A stretch of 64,000 nucleotides of DNA from Iodobacter ciconiae. GTDB taxonomy: Bacteria > Pseudomonadota > Gammaproteobacteria > Burkholderiales > Chitinibacteraceae. Below the pieces are notes generated by a model. It was not told the origin of the DNA. It saw nothing but the letters and a program-made list of their open reading frames with translations, and searched no databases. The position numbers and the translations under genes were made by a program. Below are positions 36,393-45,651 of the stretch, in pieces. Positions within the stretch are counted from its first letter, which is position 1; each line of letters opens with the position of its first letter. The DNA is taken from contig NZ_CP034433.1 in NCBI RefSeq assembly GCF_003952345.1, forward strand, positions 744,001 to 808,000, written 5' to 3'.

Positions 36393-37562
36393 ATGAATCT
36401 TCATGAATATCAAGCCAAGGAACTATTGGCTAAATACGGTCTTCCAGTACAACGCGGTATTCTGGCGCACACTCCGGAAGAAGCTGCTGCTGCCTATGAC
36501 GCACTGGGTGGTAAATTTGCGGTAGTGAAAGCGCAGGTTCACGCTGGTGGCCGTGGTAAAGCGGGTGGTGTTAAAGTGGTTAAATCCCGCGAAGAAGCCG
36601 CTGAAATTGCTAAAGGCCTGATTGGCAAGAATCTGGTTACTTATCAGACCGACGCAGCAGGTCAGCCTGTGCATTCGGTACTGGTTTGTGAAGATATGTA
36701 CCCGGTTCAGCGCGAGTTGTATCTTGGCGCAGTGGTAGATCGCTCCAGCCAGCGCGTGGTATTTATGGTTTCTACCGAAGGCGGTGTTGAGATCGAGAAA
36801 GTCGCTGAAGAAACACCAGAAAAAATCATTAAAGTAACGGTTGATCCATTGGTTGGCATGCAGCCATTCCAGGCACGTGACTGCGCGTTTGCTCTGGGCC
36901 TGGAAGGCAAGCAAGTGGCTCATTTTACTAAAATGATGCTGGGTGCCGCTGAAGCGTTTATTGCCAATGATTTCGCACTGTTTGAAATCAATCCGCTGGC
37001 TCTGCGTGAAAACGGCGAGCTGTGCTGCGTGGATGCCAAGATTGGTCTGGATTCAAATGCGCTGTATCGCCTGCCAGAGTTATTAGCTCAGCGTGATAAA
37101 TCGCAAGAAAACGAGCGCGAAGTAAAAGCTTCCGAGTTCGAACTGAACTACGTTGCGCTGGAAGGCAATATCGGTTGTATGGTAAACGGCGCTGGCTTGG
37201 CAATGGCCACCATGGACATCATCAAGCTGAAAGGCGGCCAGCCAGCCAACTTCCTGGATGTGGGCGGTGGTGCAACGAAAGATCGCGTAATCGAAGCCTT
37301 CAAGCTGATTCTGGCTGATGATTCTGTGAAGGGTGTTCTGATCAATATCTTCGGCGGTATTGTTCGTTGCGACATGATTGCTGAAGCGATTATTGCGGCA
37401 GTGAAAGAAGTGAATGTGACTGTGCCGGTTGTGGTTCGTCTGGAAGGCAATAACGCCGAATTGGGCGCTAAGATTCTGAACGAATCCGGTCTGAAGCTGA
37501 CTTCGGCTCAAGGCCTGAATGACGCAGCCGAGAAAATTGTCGCTGCTGTTGCTGCGCTTTAA
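36393..37562 (+). CDS. sucC: Succinyl-CoA synthetase beta subunit (ADP/GDP-forming)
   Basis: A 389-aa ATP-grasp subunit that binds nucleotide and CoA-derived succinate. [19 protein letters not shown] is the standard N-terminus. The ATP-grasp region includes [18 protein letters not shown] and EINPLAL, and the C-terminal domain contains [27 protein letters not shown] and [19 protein letters not shown] upstream fixes ATG 36393; the open frame begins far upstream inside the repeat copy B. It is paired with sucD 27 bases downstream. Confidence 0.96.
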   Translation: MNLHEYQAKELLAKYGLPVQRGILAHTPEEAAAAYDALGGKFAVVKAQVHAGGRGKAGGVKVVKSREEAAEIAKGLIGKNLVTYQTDAAGQPVHSVLVCEDMYPVQRELYLGAVVDRSSQRVVFMVSTEGGVEIEKVAEETPEKIIKVTVDPLVGMQPFQARDCAFALGLEGKQVAHFTKMMLGAAEAFIANDFALFEINPLALRENGELCCVDAKIGLDSNALYRLPELLAQRDKSQENEREVKASEFELNYVALEGNIGCMVNGAGLAMATMDIIKLKGGQPANFLDVGGGATKDRVIEAFKLILADDSVKGVLINIFGGIVRCDMIAEAIIAAVKEVNVTVPVVVRLEGNNAELGAKILNESGLKLTSAQGLNDAAEKIVAAVAAL

Positions 37563-37589
37563 TCCGACATCCGCTGAAAGGAAAAAATA

Positions 37590-38474
37590 ATGAGCGTTTT
37601 AGTCAATAAAGACACCAAAGTATTGGTGCAAGGTTTCACCGGTAAAAACGGTACTTTCCACGCAGAACAAGCATTGAAGTGTGGCACTAAGGTTGTTGGC
37701 GGCGTAACACCAGGTAAGGGCGGCTCACGTCACCTTGATCTGCCGGTGTTTAACACCATGAAAGACGCGATGCGCGAAACGCAAGCAGACGCATCGGTGA
37801 TCTATGTGCCAGCTCCGTTTGCTAAAGATTCGATTCTGGAAGCGATTGATGCAGGTGTGCAGCTGATTGTATGTATCACCGAAGGCGTGCCAACACTGGA
37901 TATGCTGTACGTGAAAAAAGCGGTGGATGAAGCGGGTATCCGCCTGATCGGCCCTAACTGCCCGGGTATTATCACTCCGGGCGAATGCAAGATCGGGATT
38001 ATGCCTTGGCATATCCATCAGCCAGGCCGTATCGGTATTGTAAGCCGCTCCGGTACTCTGACTTACGAAGCGGTTGCGCAAACCACCGCGCTGGGCTTAG
38101 GTCAGTCTACATGTATCGGTATCGGTGGCGACCCTATTCCGGGCACCAGCCATATCGACGCACTGCGCTTATTCCAGGATGATCCTGATACCGATGCGAT
38201 CATTATGATCGGTGAGATCGGTGGCTCGGCTGAAGAAGAAGCGGCTGAATTTGCTCAGTCCTACGTGACTAAGCCAGTTGTGGGTTATATCGCGGGTGTT
38301 ACCGCGCCTAAGGGTAAACGCATGGGCCACGCTGGTGCGATTATCTCTGGTGGTAAAGGCACTGCAGAAGAAAAATTTGCAGCGTTTGAGCGTGCAGGCA
38401 TTGCCTACACACGCAGCCCGGCAGAATTGGGCTCAACCATGCTTGAATTGTTAAAATCCAAAGGCATGATTTAA
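37590..38474 (+). CDS. sucD: Succinyl-CoA synthetase alpha subunit
   Basis: A 294-aa CoA-binding and phosphoryl-His subunit. The CoA-binding fold starts [20 protein letters not shown] and includes [19 protein letters not shown]. The phospho-His is in [34 protein letters not shown] and [18 protein letters not shown] are also conserved. GAAAGGA lies just before the ATG. It is the last gene of the TCA run and is followed by a strong terminator. Confidence 0.96.
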   Translation: MSVLVNKDTKVLVQGFTGKNGTFHAEQALKCGTKVVGGVTPGKGGSRHLDLPVFNTMKDAMRETQADASVIYVPAPFAKDSILEAIDAGVQLIVCITEGVPTLDMLYVKKAVDEAGIRLIGPNCPGIITPGECKIGIMPWHIHQPGRIGIVSRSGTLTYEAVAQTTALGLGQSTCIGIGGDPIPGTSHIDALRLFQDDPDTDAIIMIGEIGGSAEEEAAEFAQSYVTKPVVGYIAGVTAPKGKRMGHAGAIISGGKGTAEEKFAAFERAGIAYTRSPAELGSTMLELLKSKGMI

Positions 38475-38496
38475 CTCTTTTTTAAATTGAGTTAAT

Positions 38497-38529
38497 AAAA
38501 ACCCCCGGAAGAAATTCCGGGGGTTTTTT
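38497..38529 (+). terminator. Rho-independent terminator after sucD
   Basis: AAAAACCCCCGGAA, loop GAAA, TTCCGGGGGTTTTT: a 14-bp stem with a GNRA-like loop and T run. It ends the sdh-suc transcript about 22 bases after the sucD stop. Confidence 0.95.
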
Positions 38530-38605
38530 ATTGATATCAAGATAAAGCGAGTGGCTTTTGAATAGGCTAATCTGGTAGCTGAGCCGGTGTAATGAAGGAA
38601 AAAAG

Positions 38606-39343
38606 ATGAGTGCCAGATTTACTGGGTTTGCGTTCTTGTTTATTTTTTATTGCTCGGCACTCTGGGCTGAAGAGATCACTATTTTTGGCAGTGATGATTA
38701 CCCGCCTATTAGTTTTCGTAATGAGCAGGGGCAGTTTGATGGAATTGCCCACACATTGATTAAACACTATGAGCAATTAAGTGGTCATAAAGTAACATTG
38801 GAGATGGCTTCCTGGAAACATGCTTATTTACTGGCAGAACAGGGAAAAGGGGGAATTATCGGTTTATCTAAAACAAAATCGCGATTAGCTATTTTTGATT
38901 ATTCAGATCCTTTTTATGATTCAGTTGTTGGGTTGCTGGTAAAAAAAGGAAAGGAGTTTTCTTTTAATTCTGTGGCTGATTTAAAAGGAAAGTTGATTAG
39001 TGTAACCAATGCTGCCAGTTATGGGGCTGAGTTTGATACTGCACGGGCAGCTCAACTATTTAAGGTTGATATAAACTATGCGGCCGATGTGCAATTAAAT
39101 AAATTACTTTATGATCTTGTTGATTGTGTTGTAGTAAGTCATGTAGAAAATGGTATAGATTTAATTGTAAAAAAAGACCCTGAATTATTGAGTAAACGTG
39201 ATCAGTTTGTTTATCTGAGAAAGCCTCTTGTTCGTGATCCTGTTTATTTGGCATTTCATAAATCAATGAAAATGAAGGCGTATATTGTCGGTTTTAATCA
39301 TGCAATTAAAGATGCAAAGCAAAAAGGGTTGATTCCTCGATAA
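38606..39343 (+). CDS. Orphan periplasmic solute-binding protein (SBP_bac_3-like), paralogue 1
   Basis: A 245-aa protein with an N-terminal signal peptide (hydrophobic 6-18, likely cleaved after LWA, before EEITIFG). The type II periplasmic binding fold shows SDDYPPISFRNEQGQFDGIA near the start, GGIIGLSKTKSRLAIFDYS, and VKKGKEFSFNSVADLKGKL. It resembles amino-acid/polar-ligand binding proteins, but no permease or ATPase gene is adjacent. It shares length and all these blocks with two other genes in the window. AAGGAA precedes the ATG. It could be an orphan sensor or receptor partner rather than a transporter subunit; the ligand is unknown. Confidence 0.88.
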   Translation: MSARFTGFAFLFIFYCSALWAEEITIFGSDDYPPISFRNEQGQFDGIAHTLIKHYEQLSGHKVTLEMASWKHAYLLAEQGKGGIIGLSKTKSRLAIFDYSDPFYDSVVGLLVKKGKEFSFNSVADLKGKLISVTNAASYGAEFDTARAAQLFKVDINYAADVQLNKLLYDLVDCVVVSHVENGIDLIVKKDPELLSKRDQFVYLRKPLVRDPVYLAFHKSMKMKAYIVGFNHAIKDAKQKGLIPR

Positions 39344-39405
39344 TTATATTTTTGAATAAAATCAGGTGCAGCAATTTGCCATAATACGTGTTTGAGGTAT
39401 GCAAT

Positions 39406-40146
39406 ATGAAGTATATCGTTTTATTTATATATCTGATCTTTATGGTTGCAAATTGCCATAGTGCAGAGCTGACTATTTTTGCTAATGAGGAATACCGGCC
39501 TATTACCTACAAAGATCAGCATGGTTTAGCATCCGGTGTGGCTTCCGATTTATTGAAATATCATGAGCAGCGCACAGGTAATAAAATAAAACTGGAAATG
39601 AGCACCTGGCGGCGGGCATATGGCTTGGCATTAAAGGGGCAGGGGGGCATCATTGGCCTTTCGAAAACGGCGGAGCGTTTATCCATATTTGATTATTCCG
39701 AGTCGTTTTATGATGCACTTGTTGTGGTGGTTGTTAAAAAAGGGAGTGAGTTTCCTTTTTATTCTGTGAATGATTTAAAAGGTAAACGAGTAGGTATTAC
39801 CAATGGCGTAAGTTATGGTAAAGAGTTTGATATTGCGCTTGGCAAAGAGCTTTTTATCGCCGACTTTAATTATTCATTTACAGGGATGTTTAAAAAATTA
39901 TTATATGGGCGCATTGATTGTATCGTGATGGCCGGAGGACGTCGGGAGCTGTTACAGATTTTAAATGTTAATCCGGAGCTGCTGGCGAACCAGAATCAGT
40001 TTGTTATTTTAGCAAAGCCATTGGCTCATGATCCTGTATATTTGGGTTTTCATAAATCACTGGGTATGAAGCAATTTCTAACTCAGTTTAATAAAACAAT
40101 AAAAGAAGCTAAAAGCAGCGGCACTTTGTCAAAATTCGGGGATTAA
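39406..40146 (+). CDS. Orphan periplasmic solute-binding protein, paralogue 2
   Basis: About 246 aa, with signal peptide MKYIVLFIYLIFMVANCHSA and likely cleavage before ELTIFANEEYRP. The body repeats the family blocks: STWRRAYGLALKGQGGIIGL, SKTAERLSIFDYS, VKKGSEFPFYSVNDLKGKR and LLYGRIDCIVM. GAGG lies 12 bases before ATG 39406; a GTG 18 bases upstream is in frame. It follows paralogue 1 by about 60 bases, so they form a tandem duplicate that may be co-transcribed. No transport partners are near. Divergence between the copies is substantial, suggesting an old duplication with separate ligands. Confidence 0.88.
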   Translation: MKYIVLFIYLIFMVANCHSAELTIFANEEYRPITYKDQHGLASGVASDLLKYHEQRTGNKIKLEMSTWRRAYGLALKGQGGIIGLSKTAERLSIFDYSESFYDALVVVVVKKGSEFPFYSVNDLKGKRVGITNGVSYGKEFDIALGKELFIADFNYSFTGMFKKLLYGRIDCIVMAGGRRELLQILNVNPELLANQNQFVILAKPLAHDPVYLGFHKSLGMKQFLTQFNKTIKEAKSSGTLSKFGD

Positions 40147-40348
40147 AATTGGTATAGTCAAAGATTTTATTGTTTTTGTTATGCATTTTTATTTTTGGAT
40201 TCAACTTTTCTCCCTAACCGCAGGCCTGTGCCTTGTTTACATAACCAGGGTTGTTTGTTGCTTGCTACAAATACAACAGAATAATATGTAATAGCCAGCC
40301 GGGGTAAATCATTGTTAATCTTTGCACTCTGATTAAGGAGAGCGTGTT

Positions 40349-41227
40349 TTGACTCAACAGCAACGTGCTTATGTCTGTGGCTTAGCTGCCGTTTTGGCGT
40401 GGTCAACGGTGGCTACTGCATTTAAATTAAGCCTGGCTCATTTAAGTCCTGCCCAATTATTACTTTATGCCAGTGTTGCATCACTATTGGCGCTATTGTC
40501 TATTTTGATTTATCAGGGACGTATTAAGGAAGTCTTGCCTGCTTTTCAAAGCCACTGGCAGGCCTCTTTATTATTTGGTGCGATTAATCCCTTTGCTTAT
40601 TATCTTATTCTCTTTGAAGCCTATGATTTATTGCCGGCGCAGGAGGCTCAGGCAATTAATTATACCTGGGCTTTAATGATGAGCCTGCTAGCAGTGCCAT
40701 TATTAAAACAGCCTTTGAAAAGAAATGATATTTGGGCCGCATTATTCTGCTATTTAGGTGTTCTGATGATTGCAAGCAGGGGAGACTTATTGCATTTTAA
40801 TTTTTCAAATTTAAATGGTCTGGGTCTGGCCCTAGTTTCTACTTTTTTATGGGCCAGTTATTGGATATTGAATACAAAAGATACACGTGAGCCGGTTTTG
40901 GGGTTAACGTTGAATTTTGCTTTTTCTTTACCACTCTCACTTTTATGGTGTGCTATTCATGGAGAGTTAGTTAGTGTCAGCTGGAAGGGGATTGCCGGGG
41001 CTATTTATGTGGGTGCATTTGAAATGGGGTTTGCATTTGTGTTGTGGCTGTTTGCAATGAAATTAACTAAAAGTACTGCCAGGATTGCAAATCTTATCTT
41101 TTTATCGCCGATTATTTCTTTATTTTTTATCTGGTTTTTAGTTGGAGAAACAATTCAAAGATCCACTTTGCTTGGCCTGGGATTTATTTTATTGGGGTTA
41201 CTGACACAAAAAATACAACGTACATAG
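40349..41227 (+). CDS. EamA/DMT-family exporter
   Basis: A 292-aa integral membrane protein with about ten hydrophobic helices arranged as two EamA repeats of five. The first starts GLAAVLAWSTVATAFKLSLA and the second starts near GLGLALVSTFLWASYWILNT. Members export amino acids, nucleotides or other metabolites; the substrate cannot be told. The start is a TTG, chosen because TAAGGAG lies eight bases before it and there is no ATG nearby in frame. It stands alone, with AT-rich DNA on both sides. Confidence 0.85.
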   Translation: MTQQQRAYVCGLAAVLAWSTVATAFKLSLAHLSPAQLLLYASVASLLALLSILIYQGRIKEVLPAFQSHWQASLLFGAINPFAYYLILFEAYDLLPAQEAQAINYTWALMMSLLAVPLLKQPLKRNDIWAALFCYLGVLMIASRGDLLHFNFSNLNGLGLALVSTFLWASYWILNTKDTREPVLGLTLNFAFSLPLSLLWCAIHGELVSVSWKGIAGAIYVGAFEMGFAFVLWLFAMKLTKSTARIANLIFLSPIISLFFIWFLVGETIQRSTLLGLGFILLGLLTQKIQRT

Positions 41228-41979
41228 GAGCTTTGCTAAAGGGGCGAAGGCTCGGAGCCAGATTAACGCTTTTGCTTTTTTCTTGTGTTTGCTTGTGATC
41301 CGTGTTGAGGTTTGTCAGAGATCGAATTTGCCATAGGTTTATGGTGTGAAGAAGCACTTTGGTCCTCCTGGTTTGAGTCATTGGTTGGGGGAAGAGTGGC
41401 GTTTTTCCTGTATAGTATAGATTCTTTAGTGATATTGATCTGGTTTTTTAGTTTGTTTTTTCTTTTTGTTTTTGTTTTTTAAAGTAAAAATTGGTATTTG
41501 TTAATTCTGATTTATTGTTGGTGGTTATTATCGTTTATGTGGATTTTTGACCCTTCATGTGAGTTTTTGGTGTTTTTATGTGGCTTACATCACATTTATT
41601 TTATGCTTTTTCTTTAATTCTTTCTTGGTTTCTTTCTTTAAACTTTCTTTTTAATTTCGTTTTTTGTTTTATATCGGTATGCTGGCTAAGTGGTTCTTTT
41701 TGACTGGTATTAGATATTTTTATGTTTGTAATATTGCATGATTTTTGTTTGTACAATTTTGGATTTTATGTTCGTGTATAGGGTAATTTGTTATTTTTTT
41801 GCTTCTCTGCTTCTTGTTATATTCGCGGGTTATAATATTTAAAGATTTTTTGGTTTTTGTTAAAAACGCAACAGAATTTAATATTAATTGCTTATTTATT
41901 TTTAATTGATGATTGCCTGATTGGTTTTTAATAAATACTATCGTTCTAATTTAATTGCCTGATGTGCTGGAATAAATTC
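41228..41979. other. T-rich 750-base leader region upstream of the exopolysaccharide locus
   Basis: No plausible gene on either strand. The plus strand is strikingly T-rich with many TTTTT and TTTGTTTTT runs and repeated ATGTGG/ATGTGAG segments at 41537-41582. It holds a CRP-like dyad and -10-like TATAGTATAG at 41411-41420. The composition is typical of a long, nucleoid-protein-bound regulatory leader for surface polysaccharide genes (inference). Confidence 0.55.
41579..41594. promoter_or_regulatory. CRP-like binding site upstream of the exopolysaccharide genes
   Basis: TGTGGCTTACATCACA matches the TGTGA-N6-TCACA consensus at nine of ten fixed positions. It lies about 390 bases before the first locus gene, which is far for direct activation, so a nearby unseen promoter or a chance match is possible. 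Confidence 0.4.
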
Positions 41980-42894
41980 ATGGTTAGTACCGCACTTGTT
42001 ATACCTGTTCGTAATGCTGGGCCTTATTTGGATGGTTTATTAGCTGCATTGGCTAAGCAAACGCTAAAAGTAGATGAGTGGCTTGTAGTTGATAGCGAAT
42101 CTTCTGATGATACGGTTGCACGATTCACTGCAGCGGGTGCTGAAGTGAAAACTATAGATGCAAAACAGTTCAATCACGGGGGAACGCGTGAGTGGGCGCG
42201 TAAGCAGCTTAAGTCTGATATTATTATTTATATGACCCAGGATGCCATTCCGGCTAATCCGTATGCCTTACAAAATCTGCGTGATGCAATTTTGGTTGAT
42301 GAATCAATTGCTGTCGCCTATGGCCGCCAATTACCCCATGTGGGGGCTGATATTTTGGAAGCACATTCACGCAGTTTTAATTATCCAAAGCAAAGCCGGA
42401 CAAAGCGTTTGAGCGATGCTCCAGAATTAGGAATTAAAACGTGTTTTAGCTCAGATTCCTTTGCGGCTTATCGTAATGCTGCACTGGATACTATTGGCGG
42501 CTTTCCCCCGGATGTGATTGGCACGGAAGACGCTTATGTAGCGGGAAAAATGCTTTTGAAAAATTGGGGCATTCGTTATGAAGCCTCTGCCGAGGTTCAC
42601 CATTCGCATCGTTACACCCTATTACAAGAATTTCGCCGTTATTTTGATATCGGGGTATTTTATGGCCGCGAAGCGTGGATCGGTGAATATTTTGGGAAAG
42701 CGGGTAGTGAAGGGAGGCGTTTTCTGCTATCAGAGTTAGATACTCTATCTCGCGCCGGGCAGCGATGGCGTCAGCTTGAAGTATTACTCAGAGTGGTATG
42801 TAAGCTGGCAGGCTATCGTTTGGGGCATATGGAAAAATATTTACCACGCTATATAAAACGCCATCTTGGTATGTTTGCGGCTTATTGGAAATGA
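41980..42894 (+). CDS. Family 2 glycosyltransferase (rhamnosyltransferase-like)
   Basis: About 304 aa. The GT-A fold shows ALVIPVRNAGPYLDGLLAAL, the nucleotide-binding WLVVDSESSDDT, and the metal-binding region YMTQDAIPANPYAL. GTEDAYVAGKMLLKNW follows, a typical acidic site in GT2 enzymes that act on polysaccharide repeat units. FNHGGTREWA is characteristic of rhamnosyltransferase-like members. ATG 41980 is preferred; ATG 41962 in frame would add six residues. It is the first gene of the locus and is followed after seven bases by the export lipoprotein. Sugar specificity is not determinable. Confidence 0.85.
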   Translation: MVSTALVIPVRNAGPYLDGLLAALAKQTLKVDEWLVVDSESSDDTVARFTAAGAEVKTIDAKQFNHGGTREWARKQLKSDIIIYMTQDAIPANPYALQNLRDAILVDESIAVAYGRQLPHVGADILEAHSRSFNYPKQSRTKRLSDAPELGIKTCFSSDSFAAYRNAALDTIGGFPPDVIGTEDAYVAGKMLLKNWGIRYEASAEVHHSHRYTLLQEFRRYFDIGVFYGREAWIGEYFGKAGSEGRRFLLSELDTLSRAGQRWRQLEVLLRVVCKLAGYRLGHMEKYLPRYIKRHLGMFAAYWK

Positions 42895-42901
42895 TCTTTT
42901 T

Positions 42902-43675
42902 ATGAAAAATAACCTTGTGCTTTGCGTGCTTTTATTTTGCTTAAGCGCTTGTTCTACCCCCAGTAGTATATTGTTGCCTGAGCAAAGTGTATTGGATGAG
43001 CGCCGGATTGATATTCATGATATCAGCCAATTGCCTCCTCCTGTTACCCGTATCATGAACGGGGATACGCTCAGAATTGTGAGGGATGCTCAAACGCCTG
43101 CCGAAAAAGATGAAATGGTTCTATTTTTTGTCCGCCCGGATGGCACCTTTTCTTATCCTTTTGTAGGCGTGATTCAAGCAACACGACGCTCTCCCGAAGA
43201 GGTTGCTCAGGAGATCAGTGAAAAGTTAACTGCTGTTTATCGCTATCCAAAAGTAACGGTCAATATTGCTATTGCACCTGGAAACCGGGTATTTGTGGGG
43301 GGAGCTGTGCGTAATCCTTCTGCTTTTGACTTAACTGCAGCGGCAAGTATAGAGCAGGCTATTATCGGTGCCGGAGGTGTTTTACCTGTGGCCGATAGCG
43401 AACATATTGCTTTGCTCAGGATGGATGATATGGGGCTTTATCAGGTTTATTTTACTAATTTTAGCCAGTTTCTGCAGGCCGGTTCTAAACGCCGTGGTGT
43501 GATGCTGCAAAGAGGAGATATTGTGTTTGTGCCTAAATCTACTCTGGGCAATGCAATTGAAGGGGTTGATTTATATTTTAATCAATTAATACCTTTCTCT
43601 AAAGGAATTGGAATCGGGTTTAGCTACGATTTGAATAAAAGTTCAGGCTCATCTACTACAGTGACTCTTCCATGA
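42902..43675 (+). CDS. Polysaccharide export outer-membrane lipoprotein (Wza/EpsA-like)
   Basis: About 257 aa. MKNNLVLCVLLFCLSACSTP is a lipoprotein signal with lipobox LSAC, so the mature protein begins at Cys17. The Poly_export domain follows (NGDTLRIVRDAQ, PDGTFSYPFVGVIQATRRSP), then an SLBB-type segment (RVFVGGAVRNPSAFDLTAA). It would form or gate the outer-membrane channel for the polymer, working with the Wzc-like protein whose ATG overlaps its stop. It is shorter than E. coli Wza (about 380 aa), with only one clear SLBB repeat, like the exporters of Eps/Exo loci. Confidence 0.9.
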   Translation: MKNNLVLCVLLFCLSACSTPSSILLPEQSVLDERRIDIHDISQLPPPVTRIMNGDTLRIVRDAQTPAEKDEMVLFFVRPDGTFSYPFVGVIQATRRSPEEVAQEISEKLTAVYRYPKVTVNIAIAPGNRVFVGGAVRNPSAFDLTAAASIEQAIIGAGGVLPVADSEHIALLRMDDMGLYQVYFTNFSQFLQAGSKRRGVMLQRGDIVFVPKSTLGNAIEGVDLYFNQLIPFSKGIGIGFSYDLNKSSGSSTTVTLP

Positions 43676-45642
43676 TAGAAATTCGTACTTTTCGCGATAT
43701 TATTCGTTTATTTTTCATTTTTAAAAGAGAATTTCGCTGGGCATTGATTGCAACCACTATTTTAATTGTAGTGGGTGCCTTTATTTTACCTTCACGCTAT
43801 GTGTCCGAATCGCGGCTGCTGGTTAAGCCTGGCAGAGCAATGAGCACAGTACCTATTGAATATAGTGACAGACAGACACTGGTGGCTCCCAGCACCCAGC
43901 GTGACCCTGTTGTGGACGAAGAAAAAATGCTGACTGGCCGTCCGGTTATTCGGCAGGTTGCAGAGTATTATTTAAATGAAGTAAATGATTCGTCTGAAAA
44001 AAAAGGCTGGAAGCTGATTAAGTTTTACATTAAACAAGGCCTGGGTAATCTAGTTGATGGTGTGCGTTCGGTTTTTATTTTTGTCGGGCTATCAGAAACA
44101 CAGACACCGGTTGATCGTTTAGCTAGTAAATTGGAAAAACAATTTACGGTAACGCATGAGCCTGGGTCATCTGTGATGGAAATCAGCTTTACATGGGATG
44201 AGCCATTGATTGCTCAACGTGTTGTTAATAAATGGATAGAGTTTTATCAAACCGAGCGGGGGAAAAAACTGGCCAATGATAGTCTCTACAGCTTTTATGA
44301 GATTGAAAGTCAGAAAATTGCAGGGCAAATTGCTTCTAATAAAGAAAAAATTGCAGAAAAATTAAAAAATATTGATGGCATGAGCAGCAAGGAAAAGCTG
44401 GAAAGCCTGACTGATCGGATTAATAAAGTATCTGCTCAGCGGGCAGAGGCTTATGTTTTGAAACAGGGTTTAGAAAGCGGTATGCTGAGTGCCAGACGTA
44501 AAGCAGGAAGTTTGCCCAAGGAAGTCAGTAAAGAGCGAGAATTAGGTTTAAATCCTATTCAGCAGGATTTTAAACTTAAGCTAAGCGGCTTGATTTTAGA
44601 GCGTTTGGATAAATTAAAAAACTATCAGGATCAGGCTCCGCCAATTGCTGAGTTAAATCGAAGTATCAGTTCGCTTAAAGAGCAGATTTCGAAGGAAAAA
44701 GAAACCGTTCAGCGCTCTGAAAATCGTGTTCCTAATGAATTGGTTACTATGCTGAAGCGCTCTGCTTTAGAGCGTGATATGCGGGTAAGCGAATTAAAAA
44801 CACAAATTGTTGCTTATGATGCAGAGCTGGTTACGCTGAAAGAAGAAAGGCAGCGCATTTTATCTATTGATCCTGAATTATCAGATTTAGAGCGTGATTT
44901 GGCTATTGCTGAAAAAAATTATCGGCTGTATATCGATAGTCTGGAAAAAGCCCGTATTGACAGGGAGCTGGATAATAGCCGGATTAGTAATATTGCTGTG
45001 ATTGAACAAGCTACTTTTTCTCCTGGACGGGTTTTTCCTAAAAGCTTAATGATGCTTTTAATGGCGCTGCCTGCGGGTTTTGCTGTGGGATTATTTGTAA
45101 TTTATATCTGTTATTTACTGGATCAGCGTATTCATGATGGGGGGAAAGTAAAACAGCACTTTGGTGTTCCGTTATGGACTACGGTAATGGAGCAGAAGAC
45201 AGGTATTTTATCGGCTTCGTTTGAGGCGAGTATTTATCGGCTATATAGCCAATTGCCACTGGCTATTCTTAAAACTCAGGGGCTGAATATCGGAATGACT
45301 TCTTCGCGGCATGGGGAGGGCGTGAGTTACTTAATTAGCCAGTTTCAGCGGATTTTAAACGAACGCGGCATTCCTAACCGGCTGGCAGATGGTGAATGTG
45401 CTCGCCCGGGTGAAGTGGTTTTGGGCGATGCATCGGCATTATTAAGTAATCAGGAGGCCTTTGTCCGCCTTAAACAGGCTGATTTAATTTTACTTGTGAT
45501 CGAGGCTGGGCAGTCTACCGTGCCTATGGTTGAAAATACCCTTTCTATTTTAAATACGGCATTTAAAAAAGTGGATGGCATTATTATTAATCGTCGGCAA
45601 TTCGAGATTTCTTCCGGATTACTTAGCCGTATTTCTCGTTAA
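43672..45642 (+). CDS. Chain-length determinant / GumC-like protein with degenerate kinase domain
   Basis: A 656-aa inner-membrane polysaccharide co-polymerase. The first membrane helix is near residues 23-42, with a large periplasmic part containing Wzz motifs and two long coiled coils (about 200-430). A second helix lies near 460-480, preceded by ATFSPGRVFPKS. The C-terminal 130 residues resemble a BY-kinase (Wzc-type) domain, but the P-loop reads TSSRHGEGVS (residues 543-552), with Val where the Walker Lys should be. There is no Tyr cluster at the end. It is therefore probably inactive as a kinase and structural only. The ATG overlaps the stop of the export lipoprotein gene. Confidence 0.88.
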   Translation: MIEIRTFRDIIRLFFIFKREFRWALIATTILIVVGAFILPSRYVSESRLLVKPGRAMSTVPIEYSDRQTLVAPSTQRDPVVDEEKMLTGRPVIRQVAEYYLNEVNDSSEKKGWKLIKFYIKQGLGNLVDGVRSVFIFVGLSETQTPVDRLASKLEKQFTVTHEPGSSVMEISFTWDEPLIAQRVVNKWIEFYQTERGKKLANDSLYSFYEIESQKIAGQIASNKEKIAEKLKNIDGMSSKEKLESLTDRINKVSAQRAEAYVLKQGLESGMLSARRKAGSLPKEVSKERELGLNPIQQDFKLKLSGLILERLDKLKNYQDQAPPIAELNRSISSLKEQISKEKETVQRSENRVPNELVTMLKRSALERDMRVSELKTQIVAYDAELVTLKEERQRILSIDPELSDLERDLAIAEKNYRLYIDSLEKARIDRELDNSRISNIAVIEQATFSPGRVFPKSLMMLLMALPAGFAVGLFVIYICYLLDQRIHDGGKVKQHFGVPLWTTVMEQKTGILSASFEASIYRLYSQLPLAILKTQGLNIGMTSSRHGEGVSYLISQFQRILNERGIPNRLADGECARPGEVVLGDASALLSNQEAFVRLKQADLILLVIEAGQSTVPMVENTLSILNTAFKKVDGIIINRRQFEISSGLLSRISR

Positions 45643-45651
45643 GGGGATTTT

